Shown: positions 1 through 7,912 of the stretch, piece by piece | Layout: each line of letters opens with the position of its first letter | Position numbering within the stretch: position 1 is the first letter of the stretch | Assembly: GCA_035541895.1 (NCBI GenBank) | Contig: DATKMK010000050.1 | Span: 1-20,977, forward strand | Source of the DNA: DATKMK01 sp035541895 | GTDB lineage: Bacteria > Desulfobacterota > Binatia > HRBIN30 > JACQVA1 | DNA length: 20,977 bases | Reading direction: 5' to 3' | Notes under the pieces: generated by a model | What the model saw: only the letters and a program-made list of their open reading frames with translations | Told to the model about the DNA's origin: nothing | Database searches by the model: none | Made by a program: the position numbers and the translations under genes

Positions 1-1170
1 TTCGCCGAGCAGCAGCGTGTTGGCGGCGATCGGTTTGTCGAGGAAGCTCGATGCCACCGCCGCGACGATGCCGAGGTCGACGGCGGGCTCGTCGATGCGC
101 ACGCCGCCGGCGACGTTGACGAAGATGTCGTGGCCGAAGAGCTGCAACCCCATTTTCTTTTCGAGCACCGCCACCAGCAGCGCCACGCGATTGTGATCGA
201 CGCCGAGCGTGGTGCGGCGCGCGGTGCCGAATGCGGTTGGTGACACCAGCGCCTGCAACTCGACCAAAATCGGACGCGTGCCCTCGATGCTGGCGATGAC
301 GACGGACCCCGGTACGTCGACCGGCCGCTCGGCGAGAAACAGCGCCGACGGATTTGCCACCGGTTGCAGCCCCGACTCCTTCATCTCGAACACGCCGATC
401 TCGTTGGTCGAACCGAAGCGATTCTTGACCGCGCGTAGAATCCGGAACGCATGGCCGCGCTCGCCTTCGAAGTAGAGGACGGTGTCGACGACGTGTTCGA
501 GCACGCGCGGGCCGGCGAACGCGCCTTCTTTGGTGACGTGACCGACCAGAAAAGTCGCGAGGTCGCGACGTTTGGAGAATTGCACCAACCGGCCAGCGCA
601 CTCGCGCACTTGTCCGACGCTGCCGGGCGCCGAGGCTAGCTCGTCGGTGAAAACCGTCTGGATCGAGTCGATGGCCAGTACGCGCGGATTGATCTTCTGC
701 GCGTGCTCGAGGACGCGCTCCAACGAAGTTTCGGCGAGCACGAGGAGCTGCTTCTCGGCGATGCCGAGCCGATCGGCGCGCATCTTGATTTGCTGCGCCG
801 ACTCTTCGCCGGAAACGTAGAGCGCGAGGCCGTCGCGCGCGAGCGCAGCCAGCGCTTGCAGCACAAGTGTCGACTTGCCGATGCCGGGATCGCCGCCGAT
901 CAACACCACCGATCCCGGCACGACGCCGCCGCCGAGGACGCGGTCGAGCTCGCCGATCCCGCACGGCCGGCGCTCGTCGGCGGTGCCGGTTACTGCCGTG
1001 ATCGGCTGCGGTTGCTGATCGCTGCCGCGCTCGGTCGCGCGCGGATTCCCCGCTTCGACGCGCTCCTCCGCCAGCGTGCCCCAACCCTGACAGTCCGGGC
1101 AGCGGCCGAGCCAGCGCGGCGATTGGTAACCACACGACTGACACGCGTAGATGGTGCGCGCTTTGGCCAT
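1..1170 (-). CDS. radA: DNA repair protein RadA/Sms (3' end outside window)
   Basis: RadA is a RecA-like, DnaB-type helicase that promotes branch migration during recombinational repair in the cytoplasm. Translation of the minus strand from the ATG at 1170 gives 390 codons that run off the left edge. The N-terminal four-cysteine zinc finger is visible (C10, C13, C24, C27), then a Walker A motif GGDPGIGKST at about 92-101, and the RadA signature KNRFGSTNEIG from residue 249. The beginning of the Lon-like C-terminal domain follows, with text such as GGVRIDEPAVDLG. The usual family length is about 450 residues, so roughly 60 residues are missing beyond the window. The start has only a weak ribosome binding site, but the zinc finger begins at residue 10 as in the family. 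The identification is secure. Confidence 0.97.
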   Translation of the reverse strand, partial: MAKARTIYACQSCGYQSPRWLGRCPDCQGWGTLAEERVEAGNPRATERGSDQQPQPITAVTGTADERRPCGIGELDRVLGGGVVPGSVVLIGGDPGIGKSTLVLQALAALARDGLALYVSGEESAQQIKMRADRLGIAEKQLLVLAETSLERVLEHAQKINPRVLAIDSIQTVFTDELASAPGSVGQVRECAGRLVQFSKRRDLATFLVGHVTKEGAFAGPRVLEHVVDTVLYFEGERGHAFRILRAVKNRFGSTNEIGVFEMKESGLQPVANPSALFLAERPVDVPGSVVIASIEGTRPILVELQALVSPTAFGTARRTTLGVDHNRVALLVAVLEKKMGLQLFGHDIFVNVAGGVRIDEPAVDLGIVAAVASSFLDKPIAANTLLLGE

Positions 1171-1206
1171 GAGCACTCGCTTATCGCGGATCGCCGATGG
1201 CTGATC

Positions 1207-1287
1207 GCTGATGGCCTACGGCGGGATACGGACAATCAGGCATGTTGCTCTCCTCCGGCGATCTGCCATACGCGATATGCCATCAGC
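1207..1287. repeat. Degenerate palindromic intergenic element
   Basis: GCTGATGGC at 1207-1215 is exactly mirrored by GCCATCAGC at 1279-1287, and the flanking inner sequence is also loosely complementary. The element fills the gap between radA and the acyl-CoA synthetase gene, and the TGA stop of the latter (1283-1285) lies in its right arm. Related sequence occurs at 2810-2840 and 7866-7912. It resembles REP-type palindromes; the family is not one I can name. Confidence 0.5.
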
Positions 1288-2785
1288 TCGGACTCTGCAG
1301 AAGTCGGGTCCGCTCGACGAGCTTGCGCAGCGCGATTGCCGCGCGCTCGGCCGAAGGCAGTGTCAGCAGACGTCGCTGGACAAACTGTTCCCGAAGTTGC
1401 GCGACCTCGGCTTCGCGGTGCGCGGGTTCGAGCACCACGGCCAGCGGCTTTCTTGTTCGTCCGACGAACTCGGAAAGAATGTCGAGCATCGCGGTGAGGC
1501 CGTTCGGGTGCTCGTGCCAGCGGTCGACGGCGAGGCCGGCACCGAGGTCGATCGCGATCACGTCGATGACCGGATCGGCATCGAGGATGTCGAGCAGCTT
1601 GGCGAGATTGTCGGTGCGGAAGCCCATCGCGATGGTGCCGCCGGCGTCGAGCGGATTGCGAAAACTGCCGCCGACGACGTTGAAGAATTCGCCCAGCCGC
1701 TGATACGAGACCTCGCTGAGCTGCGGCACGTCGAGCCCGGCCTGGGCGAATGCATCGGTGAGCGCGACCGACGGGCCGCCGGTCATCGCGATCAATCCCG
1801 CGCGCAGGTTGGTCGCGAGCTTTCCGCTTTCGAGCGCGGCAACGACGTCGATCAGCTCCTCGAGGCCGGCAGCGCCGACCGCGCCGGCTTGGCGGGCGAC
1901 GCCTTGCCAGATTGCGGCCGGCGTTCCGAGCGCCGCGGTGTGCGAGAAGATCGCACGATGTCCCGCTTCGCTGAGTCCGCCCTTCCAGATCACGACGGGC
2001 TTGGTTCGCGTCGTCTCGCGCAGCACGTTGAAGAACCGGCGGCCGTCGCGCACACCTTCGACGTACATCCCGATCACATCGATGGCGGGATCGCCACGGA
2101 AGTAATCGAGATAATCGCTGGCGTCGGCGATCACCGCATTGCCGATGCTGACCGCTTTGGCGATACCGACGCCGCGGCTCGGTGCGCGATTGACGAAGTT
2201 GATCGTGTGAGTGCCGCTCTGGCCGATGAAGCCGGCCCGCCCCGCAGCGGCGGGGCCGAAGGGCTGCCCCGGAAAGTTGCACAGGCCGATCGCGGGATTC
2301 GCGAGCCCCATGCAATTCGGTCCGACGAGCAGCAACTGCTCGCGGCGCGCGATGTCGGCGATCTGTTGCTCGAGTTTCCTCCCTTCCGCTTCTCCAGTCT
2401 CGGAGAAACCCGCGGTGAACAAGGTGACGGCACCGACGTGTTTCTTGGCGCAATCTTCGAGCACGCGCGGCGCGACTTGCCGTGGGACGGCGACGACGAC
2501 GTAGTCCACCGGCTCGGGAATATCGAGCAGACTGCGAACGTTGGTCACACCCATCGCCTCGATCGCCGGAATTTCGTTGGGATCGATCTGTGCCGAGTAC
2601 AGCTTCCCGCTGAAGTGTTTGAGCGCGTTCAGCCAGATGAAGCCGGTCATCAGCTTGTCGCCGACGACTGCGACGACGCGCGGATTGAACGCACGATCGA
2701 ACTGTTCGCGGCTGAAGCGCATCGCGGTCGCGGAGTCCCTTAGCTGAAGCCGCGCCTGAGGTCCAAGCGCGCGCTGATCGCTCAT
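1283..2785 (-). CDS. NDP-forming acyl-CoA synthetase, alpha-type (CoA-binding) subunit without ATP-grasp
   Basis: The 500-residue product carries an N-terminal CoA-binding Rossmann domain (about residues 25-150, ending in the family phrase LLLVGPNCMGLANP). A succinyl-CoA ligase-like flavodoxin domain follows, with GFIGQSGTHTINFV and a SHTAALGT segment that corresponds to the phosphohistidine region of ADP-forming acyl-CoA synthetases. No ATP-grasp (beta) domain follows, so it would need a separately encoded beta subunit to make acyl-CoA from acid, CoA and ATP. The classic glycine-rich GASxxPG loop near the N-terminus is replaced by GDKLMTG, which is divergent. The first ATG is at 2785; the ATG at 2722, just before the conserved domain, is an alternative with an AGGGA about 13 bases upstream. 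Substrate unknown. Confidence 0.82.
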   Translation of the reverse strand: MSDQRALGPQARLQLRDSATAMRFSREQFDRAFNPRVVAVVGDKLMTGFIWLNALKHFSGKLYSAQIDPNEIPAIEAMGVTNVRSLLDIPEPVDYVVVAVPRQVAPRVLEDCAKKHVGAVTLFTAGFSETGEAEGRKLEQQIADIARREQLLLVGPNCMGLANPAIGLCNFPGQPFGPAAAGRAGFIGQSGTHTINFVNRAPSRGVGIAKAVSIGNAVIADASDYLDYFRGDPAIDVIGMYVEGVRDGRRFFNVLRETTRTKPVVIWKGGLSEAGHRAIFSHTAALGTPAAIWQGVARQAGAVGAAGLEELIDVVAALESGKLATNLRAGLIAMTGGPSVALTDAFAQAGLDVPQLSEVSYQRLGEFFNVVGGSFRNPLDAGGTIAMGFRTDNLAKLLDILDADPVIDVIAIDLGAGLAVDRWHEHPNGLTAMLDILSEFVGRTRKPLAVVLEPAHREAEVAQLREQFVQRRLLTLPSAERAAIALRKLVERTRLLQSPS

Positions 2786-2793
2786 CGCATCTG

Positions 2794-2844
2794 GCGTATC
2801 GTCGGAATGCTCCGGCCATCTGCGACACGCGATCGGCGATACGC
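2794..2844. repeat. Short inverted repeat related to the 1207-1287 element
   Basis: GCGTATCG at 2794-2801 is mirrored by CGATACGC at 2837-2844. The stretch CTCCGGC-ATCTGC-A-ACGCGAT at 2810-2833 matches 1253-1276 with few differences. It lies in the divergent gap between the acyl-CoA synthetase and PAP2 genes, where it could also affect promoters. Confidence 0.4.
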
Positions 2845-2887
2845 GACCGCCTTGCGCTCTGAAGGCGGGGCCTGCTTAAGTGAACGC

Positions 2888-3757
2888 ATGGACTGGCTGA
2901 CCGGTTACGCGGTGTTTCATTGGATCGCGACCTGGGCGAATCCGTTCTGCGACGTGTTCTTCCGCGCCGTGACCGATTTGGGCTATCCAACCTTCTACTA
3001 CGTTGCGATTGCTCCGTTGTTCTGGGTGGTGGATCGCCGGCACGCGGCCGGGCTGTTTCTGTTGGTGCTCGCGAGCGCGTATGTGAACACGTATGCGAAG
3101 GTGTTGGTTCACACCCCACGCCCCGATCCGGCGCTGGCGCGTGTGCTCGACATGCGGCCGTATCAATCGCACAGCAATTCGTTTCCGAGCGGCCACGCAC
3201 AGGGCGCCGTAGTCTTCTGGGGCTATCTCGCGTGGTGGATCGGCCGCCGCTGGTTTACCGCGGTGGCGGTTGTGCTGATCGCGCTCATCTCGTTTTCGCG
3301 TCTCTATCTTGCCGTGCATTTCCCGATCGATGTACTTGGCGGAGCGACGGTGGGAGTGTTGTTGTTGCCACTGATCAAACCGCTGCAGCGATGGGCGGAC
3401 GGCGATTGTTTCGCACCGCGCTGGCTGAGGGCGACTATCATCCTCGGCGCGTGCGCGCTGACGGTGACGGGTGACCTGGCCATCGCGACGATTTCCGGCA
3501 GCATGATCGGATTTCTGGTCGGCGGATACTGGCTGCCGCACCAGCGCGTCGAGGCGGGCACGCGGTGGCACGCGAGCGGGGTGGTGGCCGTCGGACTCGC
3601 GCTGCAGCTTGGGCTGGTGGCGGCGCTCGCGAGGATCCCGGCTACGCAGTTGCTGGCCTTGTGCGGAAGCGTCGCGCTCTTGTGGATCATCGCCCTGTGG
3701 GTGTATCCGCGGGTGGCGGCGTTGTGGTTGCGGCCGAGTGCGGTGGCGGCGCGCTGA
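2888..3757 (+). CDS. PAP2-family membrane phosphatase
   Basis: A 289-residue polytopic membrane protein of the PAP2 (phosphatidic acid phosphatase type 2) superfamily, which removes phosphate from lipid phosphates such as phosphatidate or undecaprenyl diphosphate at the outer face of the inner membrane. All three signature motifs are visible: K71-x6-R78-P79, PSGH at 100-103, and S137-R138-x5-H144-x3-D148. Five or more hydrophobic segments flank them. The C-terminal third adds further membrane helices beyond the core domain. I chose the ATG at 2888 rather than the upstream in-frame ATG at 2807 because the upstream extension is hydrophilic and lies in the repeat-like intergenic sequence. The exact substrate cannot be told from sequence. 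Confidence 0.9.
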   Translation: MDWLTGYAVFHWIATWANPFCDVFFRAVTDLGYPTFYYVAIAPLFWVVDRRHAAGLFLLVLASAYVNTYAKVLVHTPRPDPALARVLDMRPYQSHSNSFPSGHAQGAVVFWGYLAWWIGRRWFTAVAVVLIALISFSRLYLAVHFPIDVLGGATVGVLLLPLIKPLQRWADGDCFAPRWLRATIILGACALTVTGDLAIATISGSMIGFLVGGYWLPHQRVEAGTRWHASGVVAVGLALQLGLVAALARIPATQLLALCGSVALLWIIALWVYPRVAALWLRPSAVAAR

Positions 3758-3795
3758 GTCGCGCAGCGTGCAGGGACGACGTTGAAGGAGCGTGT

Positions 3796-4704
3796 ATGAG
3801 TCAGAAACCAGCGGTGAGTCTCGCGGCGATGCCGGGAAGGCGACAGGCGACGCTTGAGTTGGCGCAGGAGATCGAACGGCGCGGCTTCGCGGGAATCTAT
3901 TGTCCCAGCTTCAATGACGGAGTCGGACTGTGCGAGGCGTTGGCCTTGTCGACCAAGACGATTCGATTCGGGACCGGAATCGCCAATATCTACACCCGTC
4001 ATCCCGTCGACTACGCGCAAACCGCGTCGCTGATTCACGAGCTGAGCGGCGGACGTTTTCTGTTCGGCATCGGCGTTAGTCACGGCCCGGTACACAAACG
4101 CTTGGGCATCGCCACCGGCAAGCCGCTTGCCGACACCCGCCGTTTCGTCGAGCAGTTTCGGGAAGGCGGCAGTCGCCAGGGAGAATTGCCTCCAGTCATC
4201 CTCGCAACCTTGCGCAAGCCGATGGTGCGCCTGGCCGGCGACATCGCGCAAGGGGCGATGTGGGCCAATGCGGCCCGTTCGCATATGGCTACGTCGCTGT
4301 CGTATCTGCCCGCCGACAAACGCGCCAGCGCCGACTTCTTCGTTGGCAATATGATTCCGACTTGCATCAGCGACGATCGCGCGGCCGCCGCCGCGGTCAA
4401 TCGCAAGACACTCACCGGCTACGTCATGCTGCCCAACTACCAGAACTACTGGATCGAGGCCGGCTACGGAGACGAGATGCGGGCGATCCAGCGCGCCATC
4501 GCCGATAACCAGATGGACACGATCCCGTCGTTGATGAGCGATCGTTGGCTGCGCGACACGACGTTGTTCGGCAGCGTCGCCGAAGTGCGAACCGGACTGG
4601 CAGCCTGGTACGAGGCCGGCGTGAGCACGCCGATCTTGGTGCCGTCATCGACGGCCGGCGGGCAGATGCAGGCGTTCAAAGAATTGCTGGCAGCGTTCGA
4701 CTAG
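3796..4704 (+). CDS. LLM-class (luciferase-like) flavin/F420-dependent oxidoreductase
   Basis: A 302-residue protein of the bacterial luciferase-like monooxygenase superfamily, soluble TIM-barrel enzymes using FMNH2 or coenzyme F420. The family pattern is clear: an early SLAAMPGRRQATLELAQEIE segment, the GTGIANIYTRHPVDYAQTA strand, then ELSGGRFLFGIGVSHGP. A C-terminal segment FGSVAEVRTGLAAWYEAGV resembles the usual end of F420-type members. The ATG at 3796 has an ideal AAGGAG at 3785-3790. An in-frame extension to 3565 only overlaps the PAP2 gene and is rejected. It follows the PAP2 gene by 38 bases and may be cotranscribed. Its stop lies 13 bases from the convergent hydrolase stop. The substrate and cofactor cannot be assigned. 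Confidence 0.88.
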   Translation: MSQKPAVSLAAMPGRRQATLELAQEIERRGFAGIYCPSFNDGVGLCEALALSTKTIRFGTGIANIYTRHPVDYAQTASLIHELSGGRFLFGIGVSHGPVHKRLGIATGKPLADTRRFVEQFREGGSRQGELPPVILATLRKPMVRLAGDIAQGAMWANAARSHMATSLSYLPADKRASADFFVGNMIPTCISDDRAAAAAVNRKTLTGYVMLPNYQNYWIEAGYGDEMRAIQRAIADNQMDTIPSLMSDRWLRDTTLFGSVAEVRTGLAAWYEAGVSTPILVPSSTAGGQMQAFKELLAAFD

Positions 4705-4717
4705 GCGCGCGACTCGC

Positions 4718-5503
4718 TCAATCAGGGACTTCTTCGAGAAATCGGCGCAACTCATCGGCGGTCGCCGCTGGGTTGTCGAGATGCACGTAGTGACCGGCGC
4801 GCGGGATTTGAACGAGCCGTGCGCGCGCGATGCGCCGCAACATCGCGATACCTCCACCGCGGTCCATCACGCGCGAATCGCTGCCCCGAAACAACAAGGT
4901 CCGGCATCGAACGCGCTCGATCTCGGGCGCACGCGGGAAATCGGTGAACTCTCGCAGCGCCCCTGGGTCGACCTTGAACCTCCAACCACTATCGATTTGA
5001 CCGAGGACCCCGCTCGCGAGCTGCCGCAGCGTTTCATCGCTCGCTGTGCGAGAAAACGCCCTGCGCAGATACGCCAGGCCCTCCGCTTCGGTCGTGAACG
5101 TTCGAACCGGATTGAGACACGCTCGCTGGGCATAGTCGACCTGCCATTGCGGCACCGGAACGCTGAAGTCGATTGAAACCAGTGACGACACGCGCTCGGG
5201 ATAGCGGATCGCGTATGCCATCGCGAGCAACCCGCCCATCGAGTGGCCGATGATCGCAAACCGTTGGAGACCGCGCGCGTTCGCATAGGCGTCGAGGTCG
5301 CCGATGAATTCTTCGAATTCATAGGAGTCTTGCCGCGGACTGTTGCCGTGGCCTCGCAGATCAGGAGCAATCAGATGATATTGATCAGCCAAGCGCTCGG
5401 CGATCGGAGCCCAGGTTCCGCCGCAACAGGCCGGGCCATGAATGAGCAGAACCGCAGACAACTTCGGACTACCCCATGTGGTTGCCGCGAGATCTACTGA
5501 CAC
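4718..5503 (-). CDS. Alpha/beta-fold hydrolase
   Basis: A 261-residue cytoplasmic alpha/beta hydrolase of the MhpC/RutD-like type. The oxyanion-hole HG is at 22-23, the nucleophile elbow GHSMGG places the catalytic serine at 88, the likely acid is D209 in GSDSR, and the catalytic histidine is H238 in AGHYVHLDNP. The APDLRGHGNS strand-loop (46-55) is typical. There is no signal peptide. It is transcribed in the same direction as the SDR gene upstream, 97 bases away, so the two could share a catabolic role. The substrate (ester, lactone, haloalkane, C-C bond) is not determinable from the motif set. Confidence 0.9.
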   Translation of the reverse strand: MSVDLAATTWGSPKLSAVLLIHGPACCGGTWAPIAERLADQYHLIAPDLRGHGNSPRQDSYEFEEFIGDLDAYANARGLQRFAIIGHSMGGLLAMAYAIRYPERVSSLVSIDFSVPVPQWQVDYAQRACLNPVRTFTTEAEGLAYLRRAFSRTASDETLRQLASGVLGQIDSGWRFKVDPGALREFTDFPRAPEIERVRCRTLLFRGSDSRVMDRGGGIAMLRRIARARLVQIPRAGHYVHLDNPAATADELRRFLEEVPD

Positions 5504-5600
5504 TCTTCCTCCCCGTCCACGACCCGATCAGCCAGTTATGGTGCGGAGCTGATGCTGTCAAGCTAATTCTGCTATCCCGGCAATCGGGGATGCCGATGCT

Positions 5601-6362
5601 TCAGCCCGTCATGGTCAGACCCCCGCTCACGCTCAGCACTTGGCCGGTGATGAAGTCGGCATCAGGCGAGGCAAAGAACGCGACCGCCGCGGCGATTTCC
5701 TCGGACGTCGCCAAACGACGAAAGGGCACCGCTCGCGTCATCGCCTCGATGATCTTCGCGCCGTCCGGACCGTGGGTGATTTCCTGCAAAAGCGGGGTGT
5801 CGGTCGGACCGGGAGCGACGACGTTCACGTTGATGCGGTACCGAGCCAGTTCGCGAGCAAGGGTCTTCGAAAACGCGATGATGCCGCCTTTGCACGCCGA
5901 GTACACCGCCTCGCCGCTGCTCCCGACTCGGCCGGCGTCGGAGCCAATACTGATGATCTTGCCGCGCCGCCGCGCGATCATCCCGTCGAGCACCGCTCGG
6001 CAACAATGAATCGGGCCGGAGAGATTGATCGCGATGACCTTCTGCCACAGATCGGGCGTGTTCTCGACGAACGGCTGTACGCGATCCCAGCCCGCGTTGT
6101 TGACGAGGATGTCAACGTCGCCCCAGCGATCCTGCAACTCGCCGACCGCGCGTTTGACCTGATCAAAGTCGGTGACGTCGAGGTGGAGGGCGAGGGCGCT
6201 CGCGCGAGCATCCGCAATCAATTTGACCGTCTCGTTCGCGGCGGCGTCATTGATGTCGGCGGCCGCGACGCGCGCGCCGTCGGCAGCGAGACGCCGTGCG
6301 ATCGCGCGGCCGATCCCACTGCCGGCACCGGTAACCAGGGCGATGCGTTGAGCTGATTCCAT
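5601..6362 (-). CDS. SDR dehydrogenase, BadH-like (2-hydroxycyclohexanecarboxyl-CoA dehydrogenase family)
   Basis: A 253-residue classical short-chain dehydrogenase/reductase. The cofactor motif TGAGSGIG is at 11-18, D36 suggests NAD preference, NNAG is at 88-91, and the catalytic tetrad is N113, S141, Y154 and K158. The run RVGSSGEAVYSACKGG and the C-terminal FITGQVLSVSGGLTM agree closely with my memory of BadH, the NAD-dependent 2-hydroxycyclohexanecarboxyl-CoA dehydrogenase of alicyclic acid degradation. The other bad genes are not nearby, so the exact substrate remains open; a hydroxyacyl-CoA is likely. The ATG at 6362 puts the Rossmann motif at residue 11; the longer in-frame reading to 6536 has no support. 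It is divergent from the diheme cytochrome, with 85 bases between starts. Confidence 0.88.
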   Translation of the reverse strand: MESAQRIALVTGAGSGIGRAIARRLAADGARVAAADINDAAANETVKLIADARASALALHLDVTDFDQVKRAVGELQDRWGDVDILVNNAGWDRVQPFVENTPDLWQKVIAINLSGPIHCCRAVLDGMIARRRGKIISIGSDAGRVGSSGEAVYSACKGGIIAFSKTLARELARYRINVNVVAPGPTDTPLLQEITHGPDGAKIIEAMTRAVPFRRLATSEEIAAAVAFFASPDADFITGQVLSVSGGLTMTG

Positions 6363-6447
6363 GCGGGTCGTATAGGCCAGCAACACCCACCTCGCAAATT
6401 GCCTGAACGAATAGGCGCAGCCGGCGCGGTCCGCTATTCTGCGGCGC

Positions 6448-7317
6448 ATGATCCGAACGATGATGATCGCGCCACTCGTGATGATCTCGGCCGCGACCGC
6501 GAACGCGGCCGGCGATGCGCAGCGCGGTCGAGTCATCTTCGCGCTGGCAGCCGGCTGCGGTTGTCACACGCCGCCGGAAGGACCGATCGGCGCCGGCGGC
6601 GGCAAGGTGCCGACGCCGTTTGGAACGTTTTACGGCACGAACATCACGTCGGACTTCGTAACCGGCCTCGGCGCGTGGAGCGACGCGGAAATCGCCGCTG
6701 CGATTCGCGCCGGCATCCGCCGTGATCGCAGCGCGGAGGCACCGGCGATGCCGTACTATCAATACGCCGGTATGGCCGATACGGACGTCGCCGATCTTAT
6801 TGCGTACCTGCGCTCGCTGCCGCCGGTCCGCCGTACCAATCGGGCGCACGAAGGCGAGCTGCCGTTGGCTCGCTGGGCCTATCGCGCGTGGCGCCTGCTG
6901 TTTGTCCGCTGGCCACCGCGGGTAGCCAGCGCGCCGACTGTCGGTGTTGAGCGCGGCGGCTACTTGGTCGACCACGTTTCGATTTGTGGCGACTGTCATA
7001 CGCCACGGACGCGCCTCGGAGCGCCCGAGCGAAGCATGTACCTTGCGGGAACGGCTCACGGCCCCAGCGGAAAGCCGGTGCCCAACATCACGCCGCATCA
7101 AACCGGTCTCGCCAAGTGGGATACAGACGACCTGGTGAGCCTGCTCACTCTCGGCATGTTGCCGAATATGGACAACGTCCAGGGATTCATGGCCGATGTC
7201 ATTGATGGCCACGGCGGCGGTCCGGGTTACAAGGATGCGCCCGAATCCGATCGGCGCGCGATTGCAGAGTATCTGCGGACCATCTTGCCGATTGACAATG
7301 ATGTGAGCCGCAAGTAG
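6448..7317 (+). CDS. Exported diheme c-type cytochrome with an unusual first haem motif
   Basis: The 289-residue product has a signal peptide (about 1-21, ending ATANAAGD) and two cytochrome c domains like those of membrane-dehydrogenase cytochrome subunits. The second haem site is a normal CGDCH. The first reads G36-C37-G38-C39-H40, so only one residue separates the cysteines (CxCH instead of CxxCH). The first domain is otherwise complete, with GTNITSD and the AMPYYQYAGM segment likely to supply the axial methionine. The second domain has VPNITPHQTGL and MLPNMDNVQGFM. It would carry electrons in the periplasm, perhaps from a dehydrogenase to an oxidase. The following gene encodes another cytochrome. 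No strong ribosome binding site is visible. Confidence 0.9.
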   Translation: MIRTMMIAPLVMISAATANAAGDAQRGRVIFALAAGCGCHTPPEGPIGAGGGKVPTPFGTFYGTNITSDFVTGLGAWSDAEIAAAIRAGIRRDRSAEAPAMPYYQYAGMADTDVADLIAYLRSLPPVRRTNRAHEGELPLARWAYRAWRLLFVRWPPRVASAPTVGVERGGYLVDHVSICGDCHTPRTRLGAPERSMYLAGTAHGPSGKPVPNITPHQTGLAKWDTDDLVSLLTLGMLPNMDNVQGFMADVIDGHGGGPGYKDAPESDRRAIAEYLRTILPIDNDVSRK

Positions 7318-7404
7318 CACAACCGCGGCGACGGATTTCTTGGCGTCGACCGTTTGAATGGCGGGTCATCGGTGCCCGCGACAAAACCATCGAAGGAGAA
7401 CTCC

Positions 7405-7863
7405 ATGCGCCCAGCCTCGTTGCTCATTGCCGCCATGTTGCTCTGTCCTGCGCTCAGTGCAGCGCACTCCGCGGAAGTCCGGTCGGAGGACCTTCCTGCG
7501 GGACCGATTCGCGACCGCCACGTGTTGATGGAGGGGATCGGCAAGAATGCCAAGATCATCAGCGATGCGATGAAGTCGGGGAAGTTCGACGGCGTTGCCG
7601 ATGCCGCCGAGCAGATTCAAGCATCGGCAGGCAAGATCGCGGGGCTATTTCCGCCGGGCAGCACGCACGAGAAATCGCGCGCCAAACCCGAGATCTGGAC
7701 CGACTTCCCCAAGTTCGAGGCGAGCGCCAAAGAGTTGGGCGAAAAGGCCGGCGCGCTCGCGACCACTGCGAAGAGTGGCGGCGACGTTCCGGCGGGAGCG
7801 AAGGCGATGTTCGGATCGTGCAAGAGCTGTCACGAACAGTTCCGCGTGCCGGACAAGGACTAG
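7405..7863 (+). CDS. Class II (cytochrome c'-like) c-type cytochrome
   Basis: A 152-residue secreted protein with a signal peptide ending around ALSAAHSA (about residues 1-23). The mature part is a predicted four-helix bundle. The RHVLMEGIGKNAKII segment at the start of helix 1 matches the R-x3-M pattern of cytochrome c'/c-556. The single haem-binding motif CKSCH followed by EQFR lies near the C-terminus, as usual for class II cytochromes. The methionine suggests a six-coordinate c-556 type rather than true c', an inference. The ATG at 7405 has AAGGAG at 7393-7398. It follows the diheme cytochrome by 87 bases on the same strand and could be in one transcript with it. Confidence 0.92.
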   Translation: MRPASLLIAAMLLCPALSAAHSAEVRSEDLPAGPIRDRHVLMEGIGKNAKIISDAMKSGKFDGVADAAEQIQASAGKIAGLFPPGSTHEKSRAKPEIWTDFPKFEASAKELGEKAGALATTAKSGGDVPAGAKAMFGSCKSCHEQFRVPDKD

Positions 7864-7865
7864 TG

Positions 7866-7912
7866 CTCCAAATCCCGCCGTACGCGATTTGCCTACGCCA
7901 TCAGCTAGTTCT
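7866..7912. repeat. Intergenic repeat copy related to the 1207-1287 element
   Basis: TACGCGATTTGCC followed by CCATCAGCT here matches the TACGCGATATGCCATCAGCT of 1269-1288 apart from a 4-base insertion. As in the first copy, the minus-strand neighbour's TGA stop (7901-7903) lies inside the repeat's CCATCAGCT end. Confidence 0.45.

Noticed and set aside
1211..2743. Long plus-strand open frame of 510 codons (and other long frames such as minus 1236-3200 and minus 14215-15531)
   Set aside because: They lie over genes with clear family motifs (acyl-CoA synthetase, HlyD) and their translations are Arg/Asp/Ala-rich shadow sequence typical of GC-rich DNA.
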